Below are positions 10,099 to 19,329 of a DNA stretch of 64,000 bases, piece after piece. The translations under genes and the position numbers were made by a program. The first letter of the stretch is position 1. Every line of letters begins with the position of its first letter. Origin of the DNA: Gemmatales bacterium (GTDB lineage Bacteria; Planctomycetota; Planctomycetia; Gemmatales; HRBIN36); the NCBI GenBank assembly GCA_025060195.1, contig JANXCQ010000022.1:16496-80495 (forward strand). The letters are read 5' to 3'. The notes under the pieces are model-generated. The model ran no database searches. It was not told the DNA's origin and saw only the letters and a list, made by a program, of their open reading frames with translations.

Positions 10099-10182
10099 GA
10101 TGTACCTCCTCTCTGCAGACGGCCCCGCTAGAGCATGGGGAATTCGCGGCGCATAGCGCGTGGCCGCGGGTTGGTTCCCAGG

Positions 10183-11094
10183 TTAGCGTCGTTGTCCGAG
10201 AAACTCCTCCGCCGACAGGCCCGAGCGTTGAAATGCTTGCACGAACCGTTCACGATTCAGCCCGAGCCGCGTCAGCTCCGGTGCATGCTGCTCGAAATAA
10301 TCCAGAACCCGCTGGAGCTGCGGATCTGCCACTGTGCTGGTGGGCATCAGACGCTCGGCAAAACGAACCAACGGCGGCAACGATTCCAGCCAATGCAGAA
10401 ATGCCTCCAACTGATTAGCTTCGGTGTCGCCGAAGCGATAGACCCGCTCGTTGTCTAAGGAGCAAGCGAATTCGACCAACCAACCATCCTGGAGCATAGC
10501 CGGCAGGAGCTTACCTTGCTCGAGTAAGCGTTCACAACAGGCCAAGACCCGCTGCCGGCGAGCTGCAGTGTCTAGGATGGCCTGGGACAGCGCCGGACGC
10601 GTGATGGTCACAGAAGGAGTTTCCGGCTCGCTAAACTCGGCCAAGGGCAAATCGGCCAAGCCTCGCACGGCAGGTAACTCGCCCCCTAACAGGGCCACGC
10701 GTCGCAGTGTCCAGCCATAATGTTGACCCTCATGGACAAAGTCGCGATACAGCTCGACCGAAACCTGCCGATAGGCCCGTTGATTAATCAGTTGCGCGAC
10801 CAGAGGCGGGACTTCGCTGAAATGGGCGAGCAGTCGTCGGCCGTCGCGCCAAACGTCCTGCACCCATCCCGCCGCGGGCCAACCGCTTTGCCGCAACCAC
10901 GATTGATCTTCGTCATGGCCGATGACTACCGGGGGACGGACAATCGGCGGATTGCGCATACTTAACCGCTCGAAATTCTCCACGATCTGATCCAGCTCCG
11001 CCAAGCCGAAGGTTTGCCCGTGCCAAGTTCCCGCTGCGAAGATTTCCACATTGCGGACACGGGCCCATTGAGGTGTATTTCCCGCAGTCGTCAT
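10183..11094 (-). CDS. Mu-like phage head maturation protease/scaffold (gpI type)
   Basis: 303 residues. The N-terminal half carries the phage I-protein protease layout: EIFAAGTWHGQTFGLAELDQIVENF (strand then helix), PPVVIGHDEDQSWL with the conserved GHD/E pair, GWVQDVWRDGRRLLAHFSEVPP, and RAYRQVSVELYRDF with a serine near residue 129 in the S-V-E pattern, followed by LRRVALLGGELPAVRGLADLP. The C-terminal half (from about 150) is helical and charged, as expected for an internal scaffold. Such proteins build the procapsid and then cleave it. The gap to the portal gene is 21 bases and the two are probably one transcript. Confidence 0.8.
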   Translation of the reverse strand: MTTAGNTPQWARVRNVEIFAAGTWHGQTFGLAELDQIVENFERLSMRNPPIVRPPVVIGHDEDQSWLRQSGWPAAGWVQDVWRDGRRLLAHFSEVPPLVAQLINQRAYRQVSVELYRDFVHEGQHYGWTLRRVALLGGELPAVRGLADLPLAEFSEPETPSVTITRPALSQAILDTAARRQRVLACCERLLEQGKLLPAMLQDGWLVEFACSLDNERVYRFGDTEANQLEAFLHWLESLPPLVRFAERLMPTSTVADPQLQRVLDYFEQHAPELTRLGLNRERFVQAFQRSGLSAEEFLGQRR

Positions 11095-11115
11095 GGTGCT
11101 CCTCCTCCGTTGCCT

Positions 11116-12468
11116 TTAGCGCCAATCAGGCCTGGTGCGAGGAATTGACAACCCATGGTCAGCGATATGGGCACAAGGACAAGGTCGGATCTCGGCAGCG
11201 CGGTGCCCCTGGGCGGGTTGCGGGGCCAGCTGATCGTGCGGCTCCAACGGCGCTTGTCGGCCATACCGCAGATACAACGCCGAACGCGCGAGCGGTAAGC
11301 CCATGGCCCTCAGCCCGCGATCCACCTTGAGCGACGCCCATAGCTCACGATCATTGACCCCCACGAGCTGCACACGAGGCACGTCGGCATAGGCGAAATT
11401 CAGTTGCACCAAGTCGGGGAGCAACTGGCTATTGAGCGCGTCGGACACCAGTTGTGCCAAATGCCAGACGAACAACTCCGCCGTACTGCGGTGGACTTCC
11501 CCTAAGCACCGTGCGCCCGTGCGCAATCCTTCCAGACCGTGTAATAACGCCCCTGTGATACCGAGATAGATTTCATGGCGCAGGTCGCGCACCGCTTGAG
11601 CGAAGTCCTCTGCGTTGCGTCCGGCTAAAGTCAACGGAAGAATCTCCACGCCCTCCGGAAGGGTGATATATCCTGCCTGCCGGGCCTCTCGCAGTGCCTG
11701 CTCCAGAGCGCTCTGCCAATCACTGCGATGGGCGGGATAGCGCCCGATGAGTAAGGGATGACTGAACCGTTCCAAGGCGAGCATGCGCAGCTTCCAGGCC
11801 GTGTCTAACGTCCACCACGCCCGATACGCCGCCAACAAGTCCGACATGCCGTAGGGATGTTCATAGAGCGACAGGTAGCGCACGATGACGAAATCCCGCG
11901 GGTCATACCGCTGCTTACCGTCAGCACTGACCACGGCCGTGATGTTGTAAAACGCATCCGTTTCCAAGCGGAACCAAGCCGGATCCTTGGCCTTGAGATC
12001 ACGGAGCACAATCTTTCCCGCCCATGGGCCATGCCGTTGCACCATCCAAACCTTTTCCGCCACGCTATAGCCGTCTAACAGAGCGGGCAGCAAAAGCGCC
12101 TCGCAAATCTTGCGCAAACCGCCGGCACATTGCGTGAGCACGTCAAACACGAACCGTGCCGCGCGGCGATCCTGCCGTTGAGCGGGATGGGCAGGATGAA
12201 CGTGTAAATCGAGACTGGCCACAGCCACCACCTTCTGCAACAAAGCGGCCTTGACCGTCGGCTCGGCCAACATCTTGCGCACTATCTGCCGCCATTGCAC
12301 CGGATCTTTGGGCCAATCGTCATACCAGGGTGCCAAGCGATACGGTTCCCGCCGAAACGCCTCGGCCAACTTCTCCGCAAAGAATCGGGTCGGTCGCGCG
12401 ACACTGGAAGCCCGATGTCGCTCCCGCCACCAATTCCGAAGCCGTTGCCACCATCTCATCGTTGTCAT
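11116..12468 (-). CDS. Mu-like phage portal protein (DUF935, gp29 family)
   Basis: 450 residues. DUF935 signatures are clear: LLPALLDGYSVAEKVW, an LRDLKAKDPAWFRLETDAFYN strand region, RDFVIVRYLSLYEHPYGMSDLLAAYRAWWTLDTAWKLRMLALERFSHPLLIGRYP, and the downstream EILPLTLAG region. The C-terminus (QLVSDALNSQLLPDLVQLNFA) is also typical. The portal is the dodecameric DNA gate at one capsid vertex. This is the first gene of the minus-strand head cluster. No terminase gene lies upstream, where Mu-like phages have one. Start at 12468 is uncertain because no strong Shine-Dalgarno element is seen; MRWW three codons later is also possible. Confidence 0.85.
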   Translation of the reverse strand: MTTMRWWQRLRNWWRERHRASSVARPTRFFAEKLAEAFRREPYRLAPWYDDWPKDPVQWRQIVRKMLAEPTVKAALLQKVVAVASLDLHVHPAHPAQRQDRRAARFVFDVLTQCAGGLRKICEALLLPALLDGYSVAEKVWMVQRHGPWAGKIVLRDLKAKDPAWFRLETDAFYNITAVVSADGKQRYDPRDFVIVRYLSLYEHPYGMSDLLAAYRAWWTLDTAWKLRMLALERFSHPLLIGRYPAHRSDWQSALEQALREARQAGYITLPEGVEILPLTLAGRNAEDFAQAVRDLRHEIYLGITGALLHGLEGLRTGARCLGEVHRSTAELFVWHLAQLVSDALNSQLLPDLVQLNFAYADVPRVQLVGVNDRELWASLKVDRGLRAMGLPLARSALYLRYGRQAPLEPHDQLAPQPAQGHRAAEIRPCPCAHIADHGLSIPRTRPDWR

Positions 12469-12501
12469 CCCACTGGTGCAGCGATCCGCCTCATGGGATC
12501 A

Positions 12502-12517
12502 GCATAAGTGTACTTAT
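12502..12517. promoter_or_regulatory. Inverted repeat upstream of portal gene, operator candidate
   Basis: CATAAGT-GT-ACTTATG: two perfect seven-base arms around a two-base centre, 34 bases upstream of the portal start. Length and spacing fit a dimeric repressor site. Nothing shows which protein, if any, binds it. Confidence 0.4.
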
Positions 12518-13065
12518 GTTCAGTTGACGGGATTAAAGCAGAACCTCGGGAGCTAAGTCAAGATCAATTTCACCAAAAATTGCCATTTGCTAAAAACAGA
12601 AACGCGGCGTAGTAGGAACTGCATCATTGTCTGCGATGGTTATCCCAACTCATCCACGCTGACTCTAAACCGCAGATTATTAGGATAAGCGCGGATGCCT
12701 AGTAAAGGTCTCGTATCCGACTTTAGGTACAAACCGGAGTGACAACAAGGCACTGATAATCGTCAACGCTTGGAACCTACTAACATGGTTGTCGCCGGCT
12801 CGAATCCCGTGATCTAAGAGCAAGACGCTAATAAACGTCCGCGCTTGAAACCGTTGCCAAATAATGCCGACGAGTGCTAGGTTCGCTGCGAATGGATGTA
12901 GCAGCTTGGTTGCGTGAGAGTAAATTTGTGCGCAGAGTTAGGTAATGCCCTTTATTAGATGCATAACCGCATTATTTAAGGCTTAGGTGGGATGCTAAGT
13001 TCGCATCTTATCAGCTTATCGCTTATCTCTGGGAGCTATGAAACTATGCTTTCCCAGCGCTAAGG
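12518..13065. repeat. Gene-poor stretch with two degenerate repeat copies
   Basis: About 550 bases with no credible gene. Two imperfect 25-base copies begin at 12753 (CTGATAATCGTCAACGCTTG...) and 12829 (CTAATAAACGTCCGCGCTTG...), 20 of 25 positions equal and 76 bases apart. Between them, around 12797-12816, is a TCGCCGG-CTCGAATCC run like a tRNA T-arm, but no whole tRNA can be folded. The texture resembles the larger gene desert at 21.7-23.2 kb. Confidence 0.4.
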
Positions 13066-13563
13066 TTATGAGAATATTGCCGTAAGAAACTTCAACGTGT
13101 CGGCATAAATTCCTGGATCCTCCGACTCACGCGGGCCAGCTATGTTGATCACGAGTTCGTCGTCGGGCCAGAGGTGGGCTACTTGTGTCAACCAACTTCG
13201 CCCTGCTTCGATGGCATGGGGCTCGGTCAGATTGACAATCCGATATGGGCGCAAGAAGACCAACTCGGCCAGCTGCTTGGTCAACTGGGTACCCGGGGAA
13301 CGGTGGAGCGCCTCGCCGCGAACCACGATAAGCGTAGCGTGCGAATCGCGGACATTCCAGGCCGTGCGCTGTTCGGGCGCGCGGGAAGGTGTCTCAAGGA
13401 GGCGAGGATATATAGCTAATAAGCCTGGGGGTGTAGTTAGATCCTCGGCCCATCCTCCGCGTGGACACCATCCGCCATACGGCCTATCGGTGTGTATGGC
13501 GAAATCGAGCGCGGCTCGGTCGACGCCCGTTTGGCCGCCCGACCAAATCACCAAGCGAAGCAC
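13066..13563 (-). CDS. Putative molybdenum carrier protein (SLOG/YpsA-like fold)
   Basis: 165 residues. Residues 6-20 give the family's WSGGQTGVDRAALDFA loop. Next come HTDRPYGGWCPRGGWAEDL, then TAWNVRDSHATLIVVRGE, all conserved blocks of the putative molybdenum-carrier family (Rossmann-like, related to SLOG and lysine-decarboxylase-like folds). Family members are thought to bind molybdenum cofactor or a nucleotide-like ligand; no activity is proven from sequence. Isolated on the minus strand in a gene-poor zone, 7 kb from a MOT1 molybdate transporter. Confidence 0.75.
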   Translation of the reverse strand: MLRLVIWSGGQTGVDRAALDFAIHTDRPYGGWCPRGGWAEDLTTPPGLLAIYPRLLETPSRAPEQRTAWNVRDSHATLIVVRGEALHRSPGTQLTKQLAELVFLRPYRIVNLTEPHAIEAGRSWLTQVAHLWPDDELVINIAGPRESEDPGIYADTLKFLTAIFS

Positions 13564-14098
13564 GGGGCGTCCTCCTTCGTCGTCGTGCTCAGGGGCAGCA
13601 CCTCGGAGTAAGCGGCTCCATCATGGCCGAGGCTCAGTGCCATAGCCGGGCCTTGCATGTATACGGCTAAGGTTCTTCCCTCGCTTGCGAGACGGCGAGT
13701 CGTCGTGTCCTGCTCGAAATCGCAGCGCCTGGCCAAGGCCGAGCGGACATTTCTGGACGCTCGGCTTTCAGTGAAGTTTGGACTATCGTCGTCGCTCCCA
13801 GCTCCCATGGTGCAATATATGGTGAAAGATTAGCGTCAGGACGACGAAGTAAAGTCTGTGGTCGTCCCCTCTAAGTCGCGCCCTACAACGGGGCTATAGC
13901 GTTCCACCCCCGTTCGTGCTGCTGGGCATAAGTGCTCTTGGCCAAAATGAGCTTTCTTGGTTAGCATAATGATAGGTGCGCCGCGGTCGGCCAGAGCGTG
14001 GCTTTCGAGCACGTAGACCGATGCATAAAGAGCTATTAGGCAGGGACAGCAACTGCTACCCTGAGACATCGAGGTTTCCCATAGCACGGGAGGTAACC
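13564..14098. other. Intergenic region with one strong hairpin
   Basis: Divergent region between the molybdenum-carrier gene and the TPR gene. GCCGAGCG (13738-13745) and CGCTCGGC (13758-13765) form an 8-base-pair hairpin with a 12-base loop, followed by TTTC on the + strand. It could be a terminator or a protein site. No gene in this stretch is supported. Confidence 0.35.
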
Positions 14099-15295
14099 AT
14101 GTACCGAACTACTTGGCTAAGCCTGGCTGCGCTCCATCTCCTCGGGTCGCTGAGCTGGCAGGCTGTTTTGGCGGTTCCTAATCCTGCGCCGCGAAGCGAC
14201 CGAGAACTGGAGGTGCTGAAGTTAGACGAGATCACCGGCACCGACCTAATAGCCGCTACTATCCAGCGCCTGAGTCGTGAGCGCAATCGCCAACAACTTC
14301 AGGAGCTAGTCCAAGCGGGCGTAGCCTTGGCCAAGCAGAAGGATAGTCCGCTCGGTTATAATGCCGCCTATATTTTGTTCAATTTGTGCGACGAAATTTA
14401 TGATGCGCAGAATGGCGAGATTTTGTATCGTTTTTTGATGGAAAAAGCCAAGTTGCTTCAGAGCCCCATCCGCCAATTTGAGCTGCGCCAGGTGATGATG
14501 GGGTTAGCCATGCGTACCAGGCAGTTTCAGGTAGCGGAGCGTCTGGGCAAGGAACTCTTGGAAATGACCACTGGCGTGGAGCATTTGGAATCCCGGAAGC
14601 CTCTGATCGCGCTCCAGATGGTCATCGTGTATGCCTATCTCAATCGGCTCGAAGATGCGCAGAAGATAATCGCAGATCTGAAGAGTATTCGAGGCCTCGA
14701 TGACCACCCACTCATCCTGCAAAGGGAGGCCTGGTTGCTCCGTTTCATGGGACAATATAAGAGAGCGGCCGCCATCTACGAAAATATCCTGCCCCAGGTT
14801 AACGACAACAATTTTGCCGACTTCCTTCGCTATCAACTGGGCAGCCTCTATGCGGAAATGAACGAGATTGACAAGGCGACGGAGCAATTTCAGATTTTGC
14901 TCAAAAAAGACCCGGATAATCCGTCTTACAATAACGACCTGGGGTATATCTGGGTCGATCATGACCGCAATCTGGAACAGGCCGAGAAAATGATCCGCAA
15001 AGCGTTGGAAAAAGAGCCAGAAAATGCCGCCTATATTGATAGCCTCGCCTGGGTTTATTACAAGAAAAAACAGTTTGCGGAGGCGAAAAAGCTGTTATTG
15101 CAGGCGGTTTCCTTGCCCGATGGCCAACATCCTGAGCTTTACGATCACCTCGGTGACGTGCACATGGCTTTGGGAGAACGGGACGAGGCCATTGCTGCCT
15201 GGAAGAAAGCTATTGAAACTGCCAGCCCCAGCTATCGCGATCAACAGCTCAAGCGCGAAGTGGAACGCAAAATCCAGAAGGCTCAGGCGCCGTAG
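14099..15295 (+). CDS. Exported TPR-repeat protein
   Basis: 398 residues from the ATG at 14099, preceded by GGGAGGT. The frame opens earlier, but only this start gives a clean signal peptide (TTWLSLAALHLLGSLSWQAVLA). The body is helical throughout. Clear TPR units lie in the last 140 residues: PSYNNDLGYIWVDHDRNLEQ, AAYIDSLAWVYYKKKQFAEA, then ELYDHLGDVHMALGERDEAIAAW. Earlier units are more diverged. TPR proteins mediate protein-protein contacts, here probably in the periplasm. No partner can be named; flanking genes are unrelated. Confidence 0.75.
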   Translation: MYRTTWLSLAALHLLGSLSWQAVLAVPNPAPRSDRELEVLKLDEITGTDLIAATIQRLSRERNRQQLQELVQAGVALAKQKDSPLGYNAAYILFNLCDEIYDAQNGEILYRFLMEKAKLLQSPIRQFELRQVMMGLAMRTRQFQVAERLGKELLEMTTGVEHLESRKPLIALQMVIVYAYLNRLEDAQKIIADLKSIRGLDDHPLILQREAWLLRFMGQYKRAAAIYENILPQVNDNNFADFLRYQLGSLYAEMNEIDKATEQFQILLKKDPDNPSYNNDLGYIWVDHDRNLEQAEKMIRKALEKEPENAAYIDSLAWVYYKKKQFAEAKKLLLQAVSLPDGQHPELYDHLGDVHMALGERDEAIAAWKKAIETASPSYRDQQLKREVERKIQKAQAP

Positions 15296-15343
15296 GCCAT
15301 CGTCTTGATCCTGCCTGGTGGCGATGGATAACACGATAGTTAG

Positions 15344-16114
15344 CTAACGCGCGGTGAAGCCGCCGTCCACCAGCAGGACTTGTCCCGTAATGTAACTACC
15401 CGCGTCGCTGGCTAGCAATAAGACGGGGCCGATCAGTTCTTCGGGTTCGCCCCAGCGGCCCAGGTTGGTGCGTTCGCTAAAACGCTTGCGTTGTTCTTCG
15501 GTGAGTAGCCGGGCAGGAAGTTCGGTCAGGAATGGCCCTGGCGCGATGCAGTTCACGGTGATCCCATAGGCACCTAACTCCGCGGATTGCGCTCGGCACA
15601 ATCCGTGTAAGGCCGCTTTGGTCGCGGAGTAGGCACTACGGCCGGGAATCGAGATCACCCCCATGATACTGGAAATGTGGATGATACGACCCCAGCGCCG
15701 TTCTTTCATTTGTGGTACCAGGGCACGTGTCAAACGCATGATCGAGGTCAGGTTCAGTTCGAGTAGATAATCCCAGTCCGCGTCGCGGATTTCTTCGGTG
15801 ATTTGCGGGATGTTGGAACCGGCGTTATTGATGAGGATGTCCACGCGGCCCATTTCTTCGAGGGCGCGGCGTGCGAGACGGTCCACATCGTCGCGGCGGG
15901 TCATATCGGCCACGATGGCCAAGCCGCGGTTCGGTTTCCCGGCGAGAATTTCGTCTAAGGCGCGATGCAGTTCGTCTTCATGTCGGCTGCTAATGACAAT
16001 GTCGGCGCCTGCGTCGGCCAGGCCCTTGGCCATCGCTTTGCCTAATCCTTTGCTGCCACCGGTCACCAAGGCGACCTTGCCCCGCAAGTTGAACAGCGAA
16101 TTGATCAGGTTCAT
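15344..16114 (-). CDS. Short-chain dehydrogenase/reductase (FabG-like)
   Basis: 256 residues, a classical SDR. It has the cofactor loop TGGSKGLG near residue 18, the NNAGS structural motif, the catalytic serine in HISSIMG and the YSATK catalytic pair about 13 residues later, and a C-terminal VLLLASDAGSYITGQVLLVDGG block. Candidates are 3-oxoacyl-ACP reductase or a sugar-type NAD(P) dehydrogenase; the acidic or basic residue choosing NAD over NADP cannot be read with confidence. Its ATG overlaps the purL stop (ATGA), so it is probably translationally coupled to purL. Confidence 0.85.
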   Translation of the reverse strand: MNLINSLFNLRGKVALVTGGSKGLGKAMAKGLADAGADIVISSRHEDELHRALDEILAGKPNRGLAIVADMTRRDDVDRLARRALEEMGRVDILINNAGSNIPQITEEIRDADWDYLLELNLTSIMRLTRALVPQMKERRWGRIIHISSIMGVISIPGRSAYSATKAALHGLCRAQSAELGAYGITVNCIAPGPFLTELPARLLTEEQRKRFSERTNLGRWGEPEELIGPVLLLASDAGSYITGQVLLVDGGFTAR

Positions 16115-19100
16115 GTCAGTTGCTCCGTGAGTGCGGTTTGCCAGGCGGCTTTGAGTTCGTCAAGGGAGGCATCTATGAGCCGATGGCGGCGCTGGCTGTC
16201 GAAAATGGTCAGTTGTGGCGCGTCGCTTACTGTGCCGAGGATGCACCAAGGCAGACCCGTAAAAAGTTCGCGGAAGTCGGCCTCGGCCTCGGGTGGAATT
16301 TCCAAAAGAAAGCGAGTGTTACTCTCGGAAAATAATATCACGTCGTCCGGCAAGTTTCCTTCGAGTACGGAAACTGACAGTCGCATGTCAGAGCCGTTGT
16401 CGCCCCTTGGCGGCGCCGTGCCATAGCTGGGAAGCGCAATATCGGCGCCGAAACCGCCCGCGAAACACATCTCGGCCAGGGCAACCGCCAAGCCACCTTC
16501 GCTCAGGTCGTGACAGGCACGGACATAGCCGCGTTGGATGGCCTGATGAATTGCGGCGACGATCCTCGGTGCCAGCGAGAAATCCACAGTAGGCACGCGC
16601 TGCCAAGCCGAGAGTTGATCGTTCCCAGTGGTCTGTATCGGCATGCGGCCGGCATTGTTCAGGATCAGTTGATAATGGGAACCGGCTAACTCGGCACGGG
16701 TAACGCCGACCAACACGATCAAGTTCCACGGTCGCTTGAAGTCCATGCTCACACATCGTCGCACATCTGTGACTATTCCCAGAGCACTGATGAGCAACGT
16801 GGGCGGAATGACATAGTGGATGTCACCACTGTGAAATTCGTTGTTGAGGCTATCCTTACCACTGATGAAAGGTGTGTTGAAGGCCAAGGCCGCGTCTCGG
16901 CATCCTTCGGCCGCGCGGACTAGAGCGCCGAGGAGGTCAGCGCGATCAGTGTTACCCCAGCAGAAATTGTCCAGGAGAGCAATGCGCTGGGGATCGGCTC
17001 CCACAGCGACGACGTTACGAACAGCTTCATCCACGGCGCTGGCAGCCATCCAGTAGGGGTCGTAATCGCCGTAGCACGGATTGATGCCGCAACCGAGAGC
17101 CAAGCCGCGAAACGAACCGCGAACAGGCGCTATGACGGCAGCATCGCCGGGCCCATCATGAGCTACACCGACCAGCGGCTTGAGCACACTCGTGCCTTGC
17201 ACCTCGTGGTCGTATTGTCGAATAATCCATTCTTTACTGGCTACATTATAACTCCGCAAAATCCCTAACAGCACGAGTGTCCAATCTTGGGGCGCTGAAC
17301 GCGACTCAGTTTTGCTGTGGCTCGACGGCACTAACTCGACGGTTGGCGATTCCCCAGGCAACAAAGACTCTGCTTGAGTCCCGCAAACGTCGTTTTGCTC
17401 GGAGGAGCCAGTTTGGTGCGTCGGGCACATCGTCTGCATTTGGCCCGGTGGCGATGATGCTGGGAACCAAGTGGCGTGGCGAACGATTTTCGGTCGGCCT
17501 TCGTGGAGAAAGTGGAGGTCTAATTCGCCGACGAGTTGGCCTTCGTAGTAGAGCCGTAAGTAACCTGTCGCCTCGAACTGGCCCAGCACAGCAGCCTCGA
17601 CGTCCTCCGCGACGCAAAGCGCCTGCAATTCGGGCCAAGCTGAGGGCGGAACGGCCAAGATCATCCGCTCCTGCGATTCGGAAATCCAGATTTCTGTGTA
17701 GGACAATCCCTGATATTTCAACGGTGCTCGGTCGAGATGGACGCTGGCCCCTAGTTCCGCAGCCATTTCGCCGATGGCACTGGAGAAACCGCCCGCGCCG
17801 CAATCGGTGATGGCGTGATATAGACCGCGGTCACGAGCGGCCAATAACACGTCGAGCATTTTCTTTTCCGTGATGGCATTACCGATTTGCACGGCGCTGG
17901 ATGAGATGGTCTCGGATTGCTCTGTCAGTTCCAGGGAGGAAAAAGTGGCGCCGTGAATACCGTCGCGTCCCGTGCGTCCGCCGAGCACGATGATGAGGTC
18001 GCCGGGCTTCGGACGTTTGTGTTCCAGGCCAACGGGAATCAGCCCCACGGTACCGCAGAAGACCAAAGGATTGGCCAGATACCGCGGGTCAAAACACACG
18101 GCTCCCGCCACGGTGGGGATGCCCATGCGGTTTCCGTAATCGCGTACCCCTGCCACCACGCCCCGCAAGGTTCGGCGTGGATGCAGCACACCCGCGGGGA
18201 TCTCCGCTTCGGGCCAATCCGGTGGAGCAAAGCAGAACACGTCGATATTCGCGATGGGTTTTCCCCCCAGGCCTGTGCCGAGCACATCGCGAATCACTCC
18301 GCCGAGACCCGTGTTAGCGCCACCGTAGGGTTCGATGGCCGAGGGATGATTGTGCGTTTCCACTTTGAAACAAACGTGGTAGCGTTCATCGAAACGGACA
18401 ATCCCCGCATTATCGCGAAACACACTAACGCACCAATCATCGGGTCCTAAGCGTTGGCGGATCGTCTCCGTAGCCGCGAAGATAGTGTCCCGAAGCAAGT
18501 TCTCATAACGTCGGGAGCCATCGGCCCCCACGTAATGGATGGCGCTTTTGAACGTCTTATGCGAACAGTGTTCCGACCAGGTTTGGGCCAAGGTCTCCAG
18601 CTCAATATCCGTCGGCTCGCGGCCGAGTTGACGATAATACTGTTGAATCGTCCGCATCTCTTCCAAACTGAGCGCCAGTTGGCCCTCGCGACTGATGCGA
18701 AGCAATTCTTCGTCGCTGGCCTGGCGTAACGGCACTTCCACACGTTGTAACCGATACACACGTCCCAAGGCGCGCCAAACCGATTCCGGCAGCGGACCAA
18801 GGTACCATTCTTCGATAACCTCGTTAGCCAGAATTTTCCGCGCGATACGGTCGAGTAGCGACTGCTCGAGCCTTTCGGCAAAGATGTAACGACGGCCCGT
18901 GCGTAACACGCGAATGTGAGATAACCCCAAGTCCCGCGCCGCCAGCGTCACGCTCTCAACCACGGGATCCATGACGTCAGGCCGCGGCAAGACCGTGACA
19001 ATTGTCGCCTCTTGTGAAGGTGCTCGTTGTCGCTCATTCTCCTCGGCGCCCGCTCGCTTCAGGATCCCGTCCAAAGGTAATCGCGCACCCGCAGGTACGA

Positions 19101-19305
19101 TGGCATAACGCTCTAACACGGCGTCGGTGAGCAGCGCCATCGCCAACATTCCCACGCTACAGGGAGACGATTCCTCACTAATCGCAAGATAAACCCGCCC
19201 CGTGCACAGCAACGTGGCCTGGACGTTCCCTTCACGCAATTCCTGGCTAATGCGGCGATGTTCCGCGTCGGGTTCGACAGGATAAATCGCGATTTCCCAC
19301 AGCAT
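16111..19305 (-). CDS. purL: Phosphoribosylformylglycinamidine synthase with N-terminal PurS-like region
   Basis: 1064 residues, catalysing the ATP-dependent conversion of FGAR to FGAM in purine synthesis. Residues from about 230 onward follow PurL: the catalytic SEHCSHKTF, FKVETHNHPSAIEPYGGANTG, a central DCGAGGFSSAIGEMA, NTPFISGKDSLNNE, and HDLSEGGLAVALAEM near the end. Before this, about 110-200 reads like PurS (DPVVESVTLAARDLGLSHIRVLRTG), so the usually separate subunit is fused. The first ~90 residues may be a second diverged copy. No glutaminase domain is present; a separate PurQ is required. A low-complexity Ser/Thr/Gln-rich insert of about 60 residues splits the two PurL halves. Confidence 0.93.
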   Translation of the reverse strand: MLWEIAIYPVEPDAEHRRISQELREGNVQATLLCTGRVYLAISEESSPCSVGMLAMALLTDAVLERYAIVPAGARLPLDGILKRAGAEENERQRAPSQEATIVTVLPRPDVMDPVVESVTLAARDLGLSHIRVLRTGRRYIFAERLEQSLLDRIARKILANEVIEEWYLGPLPESVWRALGRVYRLQRVEVPLRQASDEELLRISREGQLALSLEEMRTIQQYYRQLGREPTDIELETLAQTWSEHCSHKTFKSAIHYVGADGSRRYENLLRDTIFAATETIRQRLGPDDWCVSVFRDNAGIVRFDERYHVCFKVETHNHPSAIEPYGGANTGLGGVIRDVLGTGLGGKPIANIDVFCFAPPDWPEAEIPAGVLHPRRTLRGVVAGVRDYGNRMGIPTVAGAVCFDPRYLANPLVFCGTVGLIPVGLEHKRPKPGDLIIVLGGRTGRDGIHGATFSSLELTEQSETISSSAVQIGNAITEKKMLDVLLAARDRGLYHAITDCGAGGFSSAIGEMAAELGASVHLDRAPLKYQGLSYTEIWISESQERMILAVPPSAWPELQALCVAEDVEAAVLGQFEATGYLRLYYEGQLVGELDLHFLHEGRPKIVRHATWFPASSPPGQMQTMCPTHQTGSSEQNDVCGTQAESLLPGESPTVELVPSSHSKTESRSAPQDWTLVLLGILRSYNVASKEWIIRQYDHEVQGTSVLKPLVGVAHDGPGDAAVIAPVRGSFRGLALGCGINPCYGDYDPYWMAASAVDEAVRNVVAVGADPQRIALLDNFCWGNTDRADLLGALVRAAEGCRDAALAFNTPFISGKDSLNNEFHSGDIHYVIPPTLLISALGIVTDVRRCVSMDFKRPWNLIVLVGVTRAELAGSHYQLILNNAGRMPIQTTGNDQLSAWQRVPTVDFSLAPRIVAAIHQAIQRGYVRACHDLSEGGLAVALAEMCFAGGFGADIALPSYGTAPPRGDNGSDMRLSVSVLEGNLPDDVILFSESNTRFLLEIPPEAEADFRELFTGLPWCILGTVSDAPQLTIFDSQRRHRLIDASLDELKAAWQTALTEQLT

Positions 19306-19329
19306 GGACTGACGTCTGATCGAGCGGTT

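Noticed and set aside
7826..12468. Complete Mu-like prophage
   Set aside because: No transposase, terminase, tail, lysis or regulatory genes are found on either side; the flanking genes are ordinary host genes.
12797..12816. tRNA-like T-arm sequence, possible tRNA remnant or attachment site
   Set aside because: TCGCCGGCTCGAATCC resembles the T arm of the tRNA-Pro, but the stem does not close and no acceptor, D or anticodon arm can be built. No integrase or matching repeat is present.
13548..13808. 86-codon minus-strand frame ahead of the Mo-carrier gene
   Set aside because: It overlaps that gene's start, spans the strong hairpin at 13738-13765, and its product has no recognisable pattern.
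17277..18881. Several 140-180-codon frames inside purL on both strands
   Set aside because: All lie fully within the conserved PurL reading frame and lack any domain pattern.
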